Shown here piece by piece: positions 17,396 through 25,546 of a stretch of DNA of 51,879 bases (positions within the stretch are counted from its first letter, which is position 1; the number at the start of each line of letters is the position of its first letter). The stretch covers positions 1-51,879 of the forward strand of contig JAFQIF010000081.1 in the NCBI GenBank assembly GCA_017397695.1, read 5' to 3'. Below the pieces are notes generated by a model. The model was given only the letters and a program-made list of their open reading frames with translations, had not been told where the DNA came from and made no database searches. The DNA is from Clostridia bacterium. Lineage in GTDB: Bacteria > Bacillota_A > Clostridia > Christensenellales > Aristaeellaceae. A program made the translations under genes and the position numbers.

Positions 17396-18068
17396 TTATC
17401 TCAATTTTGCCTTCTCAATTCTCTGCAAAATACTACCCTTCAGTCTACACAATGCGTTATACGCTTTTATTTTTCCCATCACTTTTTCTCGTTTAGTTGC
17501 CCACGACTTTGCATAATGATGCTTTACATAGTTCGAAATACTATTAGAAATCAAAATACCTTCTGTATTTTGCTGAATACGTGAGTCCTTTGCAAATCCA
17601 GGCAATTCTTTCTCAAATACTCTAGTGTCTAATACTGTACACGTTTTGTATTTTGCATTACAATCGAAAGAAAGATATTGTTGTAAAAGTTTATTCACAA
17701 ACAACTGCCCTCTTACAGCACCAAACCCTGTTCCTGTGTTGATTTTTGCATAAGACTCATATCCAAACCATGCCTCGTACTCTAGTAATTCATCCAGTGG
17801 TTTTGTTATTTCAACATCCGTATCGAGGTATACCCCCCCACTCCAAAACAACAAATAACCTAGCAACATCTGACAAAAAAGCCCAACGCTTTTCTCGATA
17901 TGCTTTTTCTGTATATGGGCAAAGGCTTACATCGAAATTATCCTCGTTCCACTCTACTATTTTCCAATCTGGGCAATACTTTTTCCAAGACTCCATGCAA
18001 CGTTTCATCAGTTCAGTCTTTTCTCCATACCCAAACCAGCAATAATGAATAACTCTCGGGATGCTCAT
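17396..18068 (-). pseudogene. GT32-like glycosyltransferase split by a frameshift at a G7 tract
   Basis: Two overlapping frames make one protein similar to the intact paralogue next door (18091-18786). The first, from ATG at 18068, carries SIPRVIHYCWFGYGEKTELM and ends in ALEWGG-like VVLEWGG. The second resumes GGVYLDTDVEI (the DxD region) and runs to the stop at 17396. The switch falls at seven consecutive G on the coding strand (17833-17839). Nine Gs would restore the exact length of the paralogue, and six would give a protein one residue shorter. It may be a phase-variable gene in the off state, a true pseudogene or a sequencing error. The region is AT-rich. Confidence 0.8.
17833..17839 (-). 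repeat. G7 mononucleotide tract at the frameshift point
   Basis: Seven Gs on the coding strand inside the split GT32-like gene, immediately before the codons for VYLDTD. Such tracts slip during replication and are the usual switch of phase-variable surface-glycan genes in some bacteria. Confidence 0.7.
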
Positions 18069-18090
18069 ACTTTTTCTATCCTCTGTATAT

Positions 18091-18786
18091 TCATTTTCTT
18101 CTTTGACTATTAATACGATAAACTAATTTCTGCATGCTACGGACCAGCTTACCCTTCATGCGCGCAAGCCAGTTGTATACCTCAAACTGTCTTAGGAACT
18201 TCTGACGCTTTGACATCCACGTATGCGTATAATGATGCGTAGCATAATCCCAAATATTATTGAGAAGCAATACACCATTAATCTCTTGCCGTACTCTGCA
18301 ATCTCCTGCAAAACCCGGCAACTCATTGTAAAAAACTTTTGCATCGGTCGTTGTACATACAGTAAATTCGCGTTTTTCATCCCATGTTAAATACTGTTCC
18401 AAAAGCTTCATAATGAACGGATGACCTTTTACTGCACCAAATCCAACTCCCGCACCAATTTCGGTATCTGTTGCATACCCAAACCACGCATCATTGTCAA
18501 GAAGTTCATCAATAGGACGCTTTAATTCAACGTCAGTATCAAAGTATACTCCGCCATGACGATAAATGATGTCCAACCGGGCTGCATCGGGAAGAAAACC
18601 CCATCTTCTTTCACGATAAGCCTTGGCAGTATACTGACAGAAGTTTACATCATAATTATCTTCATTCCACTCAATGATTTCCCAGTCAGGGCAATATTTC
18701 TTCCATGATGCAATACACATTTTCATCAGTTCAGACTTTTCACCTCGCCCAAACCAGCAATAATGAATAACCTTTGGTATACTCAT
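18091..18786 (-). CDS. GT32-like capsular glycosyltransferase
   Basis: 231 residues. IPKVIHYCWFGRGEKSELM at the start, a central WGFLPDAARLDIIYRHGGVYFDTDVEL with the catalytic DxD (about residues 82-88), and GFGAVKGHPFI are typical of the family with a sugar-binding DXD region (GT32/OCH1-like) found in capsule loci. It acts on nucleotide-sugar donors in the cytoplasm. It is paralogous along its whole length to the frameshifted gene downstream, from which it is separated by 22 bp. GGGGGA lies 4 nt before the ATG. Confidence 0.87.
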   Translation of the reverse strand: MSIPKVIHYCWFGRGEKSELMKMCIASWKKYCPDWEIIEWNEDNYDVNFCQYTAKAYRERRWGFLPDAARLDIIYRHGGVYFDTDVELKRPIDELLDNDAWFGYATDTEIGAGVGFGAVKGHPFIMKLLEQYLTWDEKREFTVCTTTDAKVFYNELPGFAGDCRVRQEINGVLLLNNIWDYATHHYTHTWMSKRQKFLRQFEVYNWLARMKGKLVRSMQKLVYRINSQRRK

Positions 18787-18805
18787 TGTATCCCCCTATG
18801 TGCTT

Positions 18806-20641
18806 TTATCTGTCTTTTTTCAGCAGCTTTCTGACTTTGTAATATGTGGGTGCAAGCGCTTCTTTTAATCGAATCTGCAATATTTTCAACTTCGAAGTCT
18901 GCCTGATGCTGCTGCCCGTATGCATATTGACGATTTCAACCATTTCTTTAGCAATCTGATAATACACAGGTTTTACATAATGATTGAAATGATCGTAAAA
19001 ACTGCTCTGATCTACCAGATACCGATTCACATCCAACAAACAAACGCCCTGCGCTTCTGCAGCCCATGCCCGGATCAACTCATTGATCTGGCGATGGACA
19101 ACATGCCGGTCCTGATACGCTTCAAACGTATTCTTCTCATAATACAGTTCGCCGCCAAGCATAACCGCAAGCTGGCAGTCCGCAGGAAGATGCGCACGGA
19201 TATACTGCAGGTTTTCCAGAATCTGTTTCGGTGTATTTCGTCCAATAAACTCATACTTTGCAGCAAAATCCTGCAGCAACTGCTGCGTAAAACGATATCC
19301 CGCCGTATTATATGTACCATTGATCAAATCAGGCCAAAAACGTTTGTCTGTGATAGGATGAATATATTCCAGGAAAGCAAACCTTTCGCCTGTTTCTTTT
19401 CTGCGGTATACCCCAAGATTCGCATCTGCCAGAATGCTGAGAAACACCACTTTGTACGGCACATGATAAATACAGTCACTGTACATTCCGCTATCCGTGA
19501 AGGGAACCTCATCCAACACACGATGCTTTTCATTTTTTGAAAGACGCAAAGCCTCTACAATGTTGGTCGTATGTCCCGTTGATTCAACCACCAACCCACT
19601 GTCAGCGACATATGTGAACTCCGTATCAAACAGTTCATTTTGTGCAATATACGGATATACCTGAAACAAATCGCAAGGCCCTTTTACCAAAACCATGTGA
19701 TGGTCCAGGCCATCGATTTTCATCTGACCACCCTTATCGCTTTTTTGGTCTTGATTGATCCAATGCGGTTTTTGCTTTCCGCTCAGATCGCTGATTACCT
19801 CGCCCACAATCTCAAGCTGCGGACAGCCAAGTTCATGGTACATATACTGCTCAATACCCATACCCAGCGTTCTGCAGGAAAACACAAAATGAATCAGCTT
19901 CTCATCCTTCACAGCAAAAAAACCGACTATTCCATACTCACCAAATCGGTCAGACACACTGCAATACCCGGTTCTTACCGACTGATCTTCAATCAATGCC
20001 CTCAATTCTTCCTGAGTACTGCGGACCTTTGTAAAATTCAACTGATTGGCCCGTTTAAGCAAATCATGAATCCGCTCAATCTGATTCAGACAATCGCTGC
20101 CAATCTCAACTCGAATGCTGCTTGCCTCCAAAAAGGCTTCATTAGAAGAATACTGTGCCTTTTGCTGCTGTTTTTCTTCCAGCACCCGATACTGTTTGAG
20201 CCTCTTATGCTCCGGATCCTTCTTATTTCCCGCAGCAGCTTTTTCAGCCAATTCTGGAATTGCTTCAGGTCCTTCAACCATGATCTCTGGGCAGAAAAAA
20301 CGGACCTCTTCTCTATTAGAATGATTGTCATCCAGAAAAAGCACATTCGCTGCACGAAGTTGCATACTTTCGATCTGCTGCTTAACCCGATTTCCCTTTG
20401 CTTCCCAGTTTACCGATGGGAACACGAAATACTCAAGCAACCCCTGATGATTCAGTTCATTTTTAATCTTCTGCCAGTCATTTTTGCTGCAGATCGAATT
20501 AATAATACCCTTGTCGGTCAAGTCTTTGATCAGCTGACGGTTCTGTTCCGGAATTAGCACGTTCCCTTCTGAAAAGGTTCCCTGCCAGAATGTCTCATCT
20601 AAATCCCAAATAACCGCTTTGATTCTCTCAAACTGAATCAT
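18806..20641 (-). CDS. FkbH-like HAD-superfamily protein with C-terminal extension
   Basis: 611 residues. The N-terminal HAD domain has AVIWDLDETFWQGTFSEG (nucleophile Asp), SICSKND and VLFLDDNHSNREEV, as in FkbH proteins. It is followed by an acetyltransferase-like middle part with RANQLNFT and DRFGEYGIVGFF. FkbH-like enzymes load a glyceryl group from 1,3-bisphosphoglycerate onto a carrier protein. Residues from about 310 onward form a second, hydrolase-like region with VMLGGELYYEKNTFEAYQDR and SSFYDHFNHYVKPVYYQIAK, suggestive of an SGNH-type fold. No acyl carrier protein is seen nearby. It may place a glyceryl or glyceric acid decoration on the capsule. AT-rich. Confidence 0.78.
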   Translation of the reverse strand: MIQFERIKAVIWDLDETFWQGTFSEGNVLIPEQNRQLIKDLTDKGIINSICSKNDWQKIKNELNHQGLLEYFVFPSVNWEAKGNRVKQQIESMQLRAANVLFLDDNHSNREEVRFFCPEIMVEGPEAIPELAEKAAAGNKKDPEHKRLKQYRVLEEKQQQKAQYSSNEAFLEASSIRVEIGSDCLNQIERIHDLLKRANQLNFTKVRSTQEELRALIEDQSVRTGYCSVSDRFGEYGIVGFFAVKDEKLIHFVFSCRTLGMGIEQYMYHELGCPQLEIVGEVISDLSGKQKPHWINQDQKSDKGGQMKIDGLDHHMVLVKGPCDLFQVYPYIAQNELFDTEFTYVADSGLVVESTGHTTNIVEALRLSKNEKHRVLDEVPFTDSGMYSDCIYHVPYKVVFLSILADANLGVYRRKETGERFAFLEYIHPITDKRFWPDLINGTYNTAGYRFTQQLLQDFAAKYEFIGRNTPKQILENLQYIRAHLPADCQLAVMLGGELYYEKNTFEAYQDRHVVHRQINELIRAWAAEAQGVCLLDVNRYLVDQSSFYDHFNHYVKPVYYQIAKEMVEIVNMHTGSSIRQTSKLKILQIRLKEALAPTYYKVRKLLKKDR

Positions 20642-20650
20642 GTCATCACC

Positions 20651-21781
20651 TCACCTGATCAATGCCTCGAGCATCTCTTCCACCGCGCGGACCGTATTCT
20701 CCGTGCTGAACATTCTGCCGCGCTCTTTCGCCTTTTCCCGATAATGCGCCAGCCGCGCCGGATCATCCAGCAGCCGCTTGATCGCCTTGTACAGCGCTTC
20801 CTCATCATTCTCGGTGACAATACCGTATTCGTTGTTTTCGCCCAGCATTTCCTTCATGCCGGACACCTCCACCGTACACACCGGTGTGCCGACGATCAGC
20901 GCTTCGGTCGCCGCGGTGGAGAAGCCTTCGGACATGCTGGAACAGACAAACAAATCGCAGGCTGCAATATACTTGTAAGGATTTGTCCGGTAGCCCAGGA
21001 AGGAAACATGCTCCGCCACTCCATTGTCTGCGCACCACAGTTCAAGCTCCCTGCGCAGCGGTCCGTCGCCAAGCACATAAAGATGCGCAGGATAGCCTTC
21101 CGCGATCAGGCGCTTCTGAATGCGCAGCATACGGTCAAAACGCTTAACCGGAATCAATCTGCCGACACCGCACCAGAAGAAAGACTGCGGACGCATGATC
21201 CCATTCTCAATCTCTTCCTTCGCACACGCCAGAATCCGGTCGCTTTCATTGGTATTGTACAGCACGCATTCCGGTACCGAAAGCGGGCAGTACCTGTCAA
21301 ACGCTTCCTTCACCGTGCCGCATACAAAGGCCATCCGGTCAAAGCGGCTGTAACATGCTTTTGCTTCCCTTTCGCTGCGGAAAGAAGCTGCCACATCCTT
21401 CATGCTGCTCATCGTACAATGAATCCAGGCAACCCGCTTTGTATGCTCATCCCTGCAGCCGCTGACAACCCTCGCAGACGGCCCTTCCAGATACGAAACC
21501 TCGATATCGTAATGCTTCCTGACGCAGAGCCTGTGCAGCAGCGCCGGAGAAAACAGCTTCATGATGTGGCTGTTGCCCGGAAAGGATCGCGGAAACACGC
21601 TCCTGAAATGGATATGCGGCGCCAGAAACTGCTCATTGACGCCGCCGCCAAAGAGCGCTGTCACCGAAATATCAAACCTGCCCGGATCCATGTTGTTGAC
21701 CAGATTGACGAGCACCTTTTCCGCGCCGCCGTGCCCCAGGTCATGGATCAGAAACAGCACTTTTGTTTTTCTTTCAGCCAT
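20651..21781 (-). CDS. Family 4 glycosyltransferase
   Basis: 376 residues with a GT-B fold. The N-terminal VLFLIHDLGHGGAEKVLVNL is the acceptor-side glycine loop. The C-terminal domain has FFWCGVGRLIPVKRFDRMLR, HLYVLGDGPLRREL and SMSEGFSTAATEALIVGTPV with the catalytic E-x7-E pair of GT4 enzymes. It transfers a retained-configuration sugar; the donor is unknown. The start at 21781 is supported by GAGGGAG; the frame extends 16 codons upstream without a site. Confidence 0.9.
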   Translation of the reverse strand: MAERKTKVLFLIHDLGHGGAEKVLVNLVNNMDPGRFDISVTALFGGGVNEQFLAPHIHFRSVFPRSFPGNSHIMKLFSPALLHRLCVRKHYDIEVSYLEGPSARVVSGCRDEHTKRVAWIHCTMSSMKDVAASFRSEREAKACYSRFDRMAFVCGTVKEAFDRYCPLSVPECVLYNTNESDRILACAKEEIENGIMRPQSFFWCGVGRLIPVKRFDRMLRIQKRLIAEGYPAHLYVLGDGPLRRELELWCADNGVAEHVSFLGYRTNPYKYIAACDLFVCSSMSEGFSTAATEALIVGTPVCTVEVSGMKEMLGENNEYGIVTENDEEALYKAIKRLLDDPARLAHYREKAKERGRMFSTENTVRAVEEMLEALIR

Positions 21782-21806
21782 GTTCTCCCTCAATCCCGCA
21801 GCAGGT

Positions 21807-22619
21807 TCAGCAGGTTTTCTTCTGCGCAAGCCTGCGCTTATGCAGCACGTTGTACAGCCATCCCGGCATCAGGCCGACCAGAATCGGCCTCAGCGCATAC
21901 GCATAGCCCAGCACAGGCAAATGCAGCATCTTTACCGCAAGCACCTTAACATAGGCCTCGTTGATCCGATACCTGAATTTCCGGCGGGCATACGCGTGCC
22001 GGTCATCACGCATTTCATAGAGCGTCTCATGAATATTTCGTCCTTTGAATCCTGCGGCATACATCTTCAGCCAGAGATGATAGTCCTCTACGCGCAGCAA
22101 ACGCTTTTCATCGGAATATCCGCCCACCTGGTCAAATGCACGCTTTCTGACCATGCACGGCGCATGGCAGAACGGCGAACCATGCAGAAAATCGGCTGCG
22201 CAGGGCATGTCCGGGTGCCGGATCAGTCCCCACGTGCCCGTCTCATCAAAGAAGGACATGTCGCTGCTGACCATATCAATCTGCGTATCGCACTCTAGCG
22301 CAGCCAGTTCCTTTTCAAATCGCATCGGGTGGCAGCGGTCGTCGCCGTCCATCCGGGCAATGTATTCTCCCTTTGCCGCCCGCAGGCAGCGGTTGAGCGT
22401 ATAATTCAGCCCGCGATTGCGATCGTTCTTGAGCAGAATAATCCGCTCAGGATCCTTCTCTCTGTACTGCGCCGCAACCCGATATGTGTCATCCGTAGAC
22501 CCATCGTCGCAAAGAATCCATTCCCAGTCGGCAACCGTCTGATTGAAAATCGATTCAAACGCCTCCGGCAGCGTGTCCGCACAGTTGTATATGCCGGAAA
22601 TAATCGAAATCTTTGGCAT
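21807..22619 (-). CDS. Family 2 glycosyltransferase
   Basis: 270 residues starting MPKISIISGIYNCADTLPEA, then LCDDGSTDDTYRVAAQY, NRGLNYTLNRCLRAAKGEYI and MDGDDRCHPMRFEKEL, the GT2 metal site. A later CMVRKRAFDQVGGYSD segment is typical of rhamnosyl- or galactosyltransferase-like GT2 proteins. ATG at 22619 follows GAGGGCG. It overlaps no neighbour and sits 28 bp downstream of the polymerase gene. Confidence 0.88.
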   Translation of the reverse strand: MPKISIISGIYNCADTLPEAFESIFNQTVADWEWILCDDGSTDDTYRVAAQYREKDPERIILLKNDRNRGLNYTLNRCLRAAKGEYIARMDGDDRCHPMRFEKELAALECDTQIDMVSSDMSFFDETGTWGLIRHPDMPCAADFLHGSPFCHAPCMVRKRAFDQVGGYSDEKRLLRVEDYHLWLKMYAAGFKGRNIHETLYEMRDDRHAYARRKFRYRINEAYVKVLAVKMLHLPVLGYAYALRPILVGLMPGWLYNVLHKRRLAQKKTC

Positions 22620-22647
22620 TGTTCGCCCTCGTCGATCTGTGTTTTCC

Positions 22648-23724
22648 TCAGAAAAAGCCAATCTGAATCAGGTAGAATCCCAGATAGCAGACGACTGCCA
22701 TCATCTTCACCGCTTTGCCGTACACGTGCCTCAGCTCCCACGGCAGCAAAATACCATTGGCATAAAGTGAGCAGTAAATCGGCAATCGTCCGATGAAAAT
22801 GCCAGATGTAACCATGCTTACCAGATACAGCGCAGTAGAGAGGATGCTCATGTTGCAGGCCACCTGAATCACGCGCCCGCCCTCTCTGATAATCTTTTTG
22901 CGGCAGAAAACAGAGAGCAGCGTCGGTACGGAATACACCAGCACGCGCAGCGGATTTGTTCCGTCATCGCCGCCGCCACGCCAGTCGCTGACCACGTTGC
23001 GATACTGGGTATCCGCAAGCATGCTGTCCAGCGTATCGGTAAACACGCCGCTGAATGCCATGGCAAAAACCGTACCCAGAATGACCAGCAGCGTCTTCCA
23101 GTTCCACGGCCTGCCCTGCACGATAAACATGATGGGAATCATCATCAGCGCCGACTGATGAAACAGCGACGCAAACAGGATCATGACGCCCGCCTTCACA
23201 TATTTTCTTCTGAATATCGGTTCCGCTGCCATAAAGGTGATTGCTACGGCAAAGAACTGGCGAATACCGTTGTACATCCAGGACAGATAGTCTGTCGTCG
23301 CCACAAAGACAAATATGGCAAGCCAATAATCATCGGAATACTTGCGGTAAACCTTCACCAGTGCATAACCCTGCACCAGCGCGATCAGCAGGAAGAAGTA
23401 TTTGAAATGACGGCCAGCAAATATGCTGACCAGCGCACCCATCGCATAGAATCCCGTATCCTTCGTATGGGAGCGGATATACTCCAGCTTTCCGCTCATG
23501 CTGCCGGGGATGCTCCAGAAGTCATCGATATATGCCGGCGTATCGCCAAAGTGATTGGAGCGCATCACGGCCAGCGCAATCAGCGGCAGCATGAGCGCCC
23601 ACGCATACATCTTCGTCGCGCGACGTTCTTGCTTCCCCAGCACATTCTCACGGCGGTACATGCCGCCCGTCTGGCCGATAATCGCCATAAAAAACAACCA
23701 AAAGAGGACCAGGATATACTGCAT
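22648..23724 (-). CDS. EpsG-family polysaccharide polymerase (Wzy-like)
   Basis: 358 residues with about nine to ten membrane segments. YWLAIFVFVATTDYLSWMYN, IRQFFAVAITFMAAEPI and SLFHQSALMMIPIMFI match EpsG proteins; the last holds the conserved FH(Q) near the periplasmic side. EpsG-like proteins are the presumed polymerases that join repeat units outside the membrane. RSNHFGDTPAYIDDF is the expected extracellular loop after the second segment. GGGGAG lies 5 nt before the ATG. Confidence 0.85.
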   Translation of the reverse strand: MQYILVLFWLFFMAIIGQTGGMYRRENVLGKQERRATKMYAWALMLPLIALAVMRSNHFGDTPAYIDDFWSIPGSMSGKLEYIRSHTKDTGFYAMGALVSIFAGRHFKYFFLLIALVQGYALVKVYRKYSDDYWLAIFVFVATTDYLSWMYNGIRQFFAVAITFMAAEPIFRRKYVKAGVMILFASLFHQSALMMIPIMFIVQGRPWNWKTLLVILGTVFAMAFSGVFTDTLDSMLADTQYRNVVSDWRGGGDDGTNPLRVLVYSVPTLLSVFCRKKIIREGGRVIQVACNMSILSTALYLVSMVTSGIFIGRLPIYCSLYANGILLPWELRHVYGKAVKMMAVVCYLGFYLIQIGFF

Positions 23725-23739
23725 AGATTCTCCCCTTTT

Positions 23740-24867
23740 TTATACCTGTTTCAGAATCTCGTAGATTTGTTTCGCTATTGCTTCGGCGCTGTAGCGGCTC
23801 ACATCGTGCTGCGTCATCCGCCTGCGAAGCGCCTTGTCCTGGGCAAGCGCGATCACGCGCTGCGCCATGGTGTCGCTGTCGTTCACATGCACCAGAAATC
23901 CATTCTCGCCATCTCGGATAATCGGCACATGACCGCGGTTATCTGTCGCAACGACAGGCAGTCCGCAATACATCGCTTCGACGATATTCAGCGCCAGCCC
24001 TTCGCGCAGGCTGGATGCCACGGCAATATCCGCAGCATGCAGGCACTCGCCGATGTCTTTGCGCCAACCTGTAAAAATGACAGAATCCGCCACGCCCATC
24101 TGCTGTGCAAGCCGCTGGAAAGCGCCGTCCGCATGGTCCGGCCCAACGAGCACCAGATACGTGTCGGGATGTGTTTTTTTCGTTTTTATCAGTGTCTCAA
24201 AAAGCATTTTCTGATTCTTGTTTCGAATCAGCTCCGCCACATAAATCAGCACAAGCGCGTCCTGACCGATGCGCCATTCGCCTCTGAGCCTTTTCCTCGC
24301 CGCCTCGGCGTCATCCACGTTGATTCTTGAAAAATCCACGCCGACGCCGGGTACCTGCACAACCGGAAGCCTTTTCGGGAAGCAGCGCTTCGCCCTGGCG
24401 TAATCCTCGTCATTGAGTGTGATCTGCAGGTCCGTGAAGTGGGCAAGTATTCTTTCAATCGGATAAAACAGCAGCCAGTTGATCAGCGGCGCGCCGGTAA
24501 AGAAATGGAAGCCATGCGCAAAATAGACGACCTTCGTTCCACGCCTGCGCGCCCTGACCGCAGCAAGGCGCGCCACCAGCGCGCCCACCGGCGTATGGCA
24601 ATAGACGATATCGTATTGCTCCTTCTCGATCACGCTGCGCAGCTGCTTCACGCCGCGCAGCGTATCCGGCGTAAACGGCGAACGCTTCCAAACGCCGCGG
24701 ATCTGTCGATCACAATACGGCACATTCTCCTCTCCGGAGGCAGCGACGTCCACCGTCCATCCCTGTTCCTTCAGATACCGGATCGTGGGAACATGGAATT
24801 TGAGCACATGCTCTTTCACCACATTGGCCACAAGCAGGATCTTCTTAGGCTGAGTTCTTTCCTCCAT
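23740..24867 (-). CDS. Family 4 glycosyltransferase
   Basis: 375 residues with a GT-B fold. N-terminal KKILLVANVVKEHVLKFHVP, then VYCHTPVGALVARLA and VVYFAHGFHFFTGAP, as in the enzymes that add the second sugar in EpsD/CapM-type pathways. The C-terminal domain has LIYVAELIRNKNQKMLFETL and SSLREGLALNIVEAMYCGLP, with the GT4 E-x7-E. Overlaps the sugar-transferase gene by 23 bp, so translation is probably coupled, which fits a role directly after the priming step. Confidence 0.9.
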   Translation of the reverse strand: MEERTQPKKILLVANVVKEHVLKFHVPTIRYLKEQGWTVDVAASGEENVPYCDRQIRGVWKRSPFTPDTLRGVKQLRSVIEKEQYDIVYCHTPVGALVARLAAVRARRRGTKVVYFAHGFHFFTGAPLINWLLFYPIERILAHFTDLQITLNDEDYARAKRCFPKRLPVVQVPGVGVDFSRINVDDAEAARKRLRGEWRIGQDALVLIYVAELIRNKNQKMLFETLIKTKKTHPDTYLVLVGPDHADGAFQRLAQQMGVADSVIFTGWRKDIGECLHAADIAVASSLREGLALNIVEAMYCGLPVVATDNRGHVPIIRDGENGFLVHVNDSDTMAQRVIALAQDKALRRRMTQHDVSRYSAEAIAKQIYEILKQV

Positions 24868-25525
24868 AGGTTTCTTCCGTGTCCTTTTCCTGTTCTCTGA
24901 GTTCGTTTTTGCGCGCCTGAAGATGCTGCGCCATCACACCGGTACCGCCTTCCACCACGCCCTTTTGCTTGAGCACATTGCCAAATGTCATCAAAAAGCA
25001 GGTGGCGTCCATCTTGAACGTCAAATGGCTGACATACTCGCCATCCAATCGCGCCTTCTCTGGGATCTCCAGCTCATCGCGGCCGTTAACCTGCGCCCAT
25101 CCTGTCAGGCCTGGCGTCACATCATTGGCGCCATAGCGGTCGCGCTCTGCGATCAGATCATCCTGATTCCAGAGCGCCGGCCTGGGGCCGATCACGCTCA
25201 TCTCGCCCACGAGAATGTTGATGATCTGCGGCAGTTCGTCCAGGCTGGTTCTGCGCAGAAAGCGTCCGCTTCTGGTGATGAACGCTTCCGGATCACGGAG
25301 CAGATGGGTCGGCATGTCATGCGGAGCATCCGTGCGCATGGTGCGGAATTTCAATATATTGAAATACGTCTTATTCTTGCCCACACGCTTTTGCTTGAAA
25401 AACACCGGCCCCGGCGAATCCAGACGGATCCATATGGCCAGCGCCAAAAACATGGGCGACAGCACAATCAAGCCACAGAATGATACGATGATATCCAGCA
25501 CGCGCTTCATATATCGCTGATACAT
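24845..25525 (-). CDS. Initiating sugar transferase (undecaprenyl-phosphate type)
   Basis: 226 residues of the bacterial sugar-transferase family. One N-terminal membrane segment (VLDIIVSFCGLIVLSPMFLALAIWI) is followed by FFKQKRVGKNKTYFNILKFRTM, RTSLDELPQIINILVGEMSVIGPRP and GLTGWAQVNGRDEL, all diagnostic. It transfers a sugar phosphate to undecaprenyl phosphate and so starts each repeat unit. The start chosen (25525) lies at the right distance after GGAGAGGA; the ATG 6 bp upstream is too close. Confidence 0.93.
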   Translation of the reverse strand: MYQRYMKRVLDIIVSFCGLIVLSPMFLALAIWIRLDSPGPVFFKQKRVGKNKTYFNILKFRTMRTDAPHDMPTHLLRDPEAFITRSGRFLRRTSLDELPQIINILVGEMSVIGPRPALWNQDDLIAERDRYGANDVTPGLTGWAQVNGRDELEIPEKARLDGEYVSHLTFKMDATCFLMTFGNVLKQKGVVEGGTGVMAQHLQARKNELREQEKDTEETYGGKNSA

Positions 25526-25546
25526 CCGCATTCCTCTCCTTCCCGA

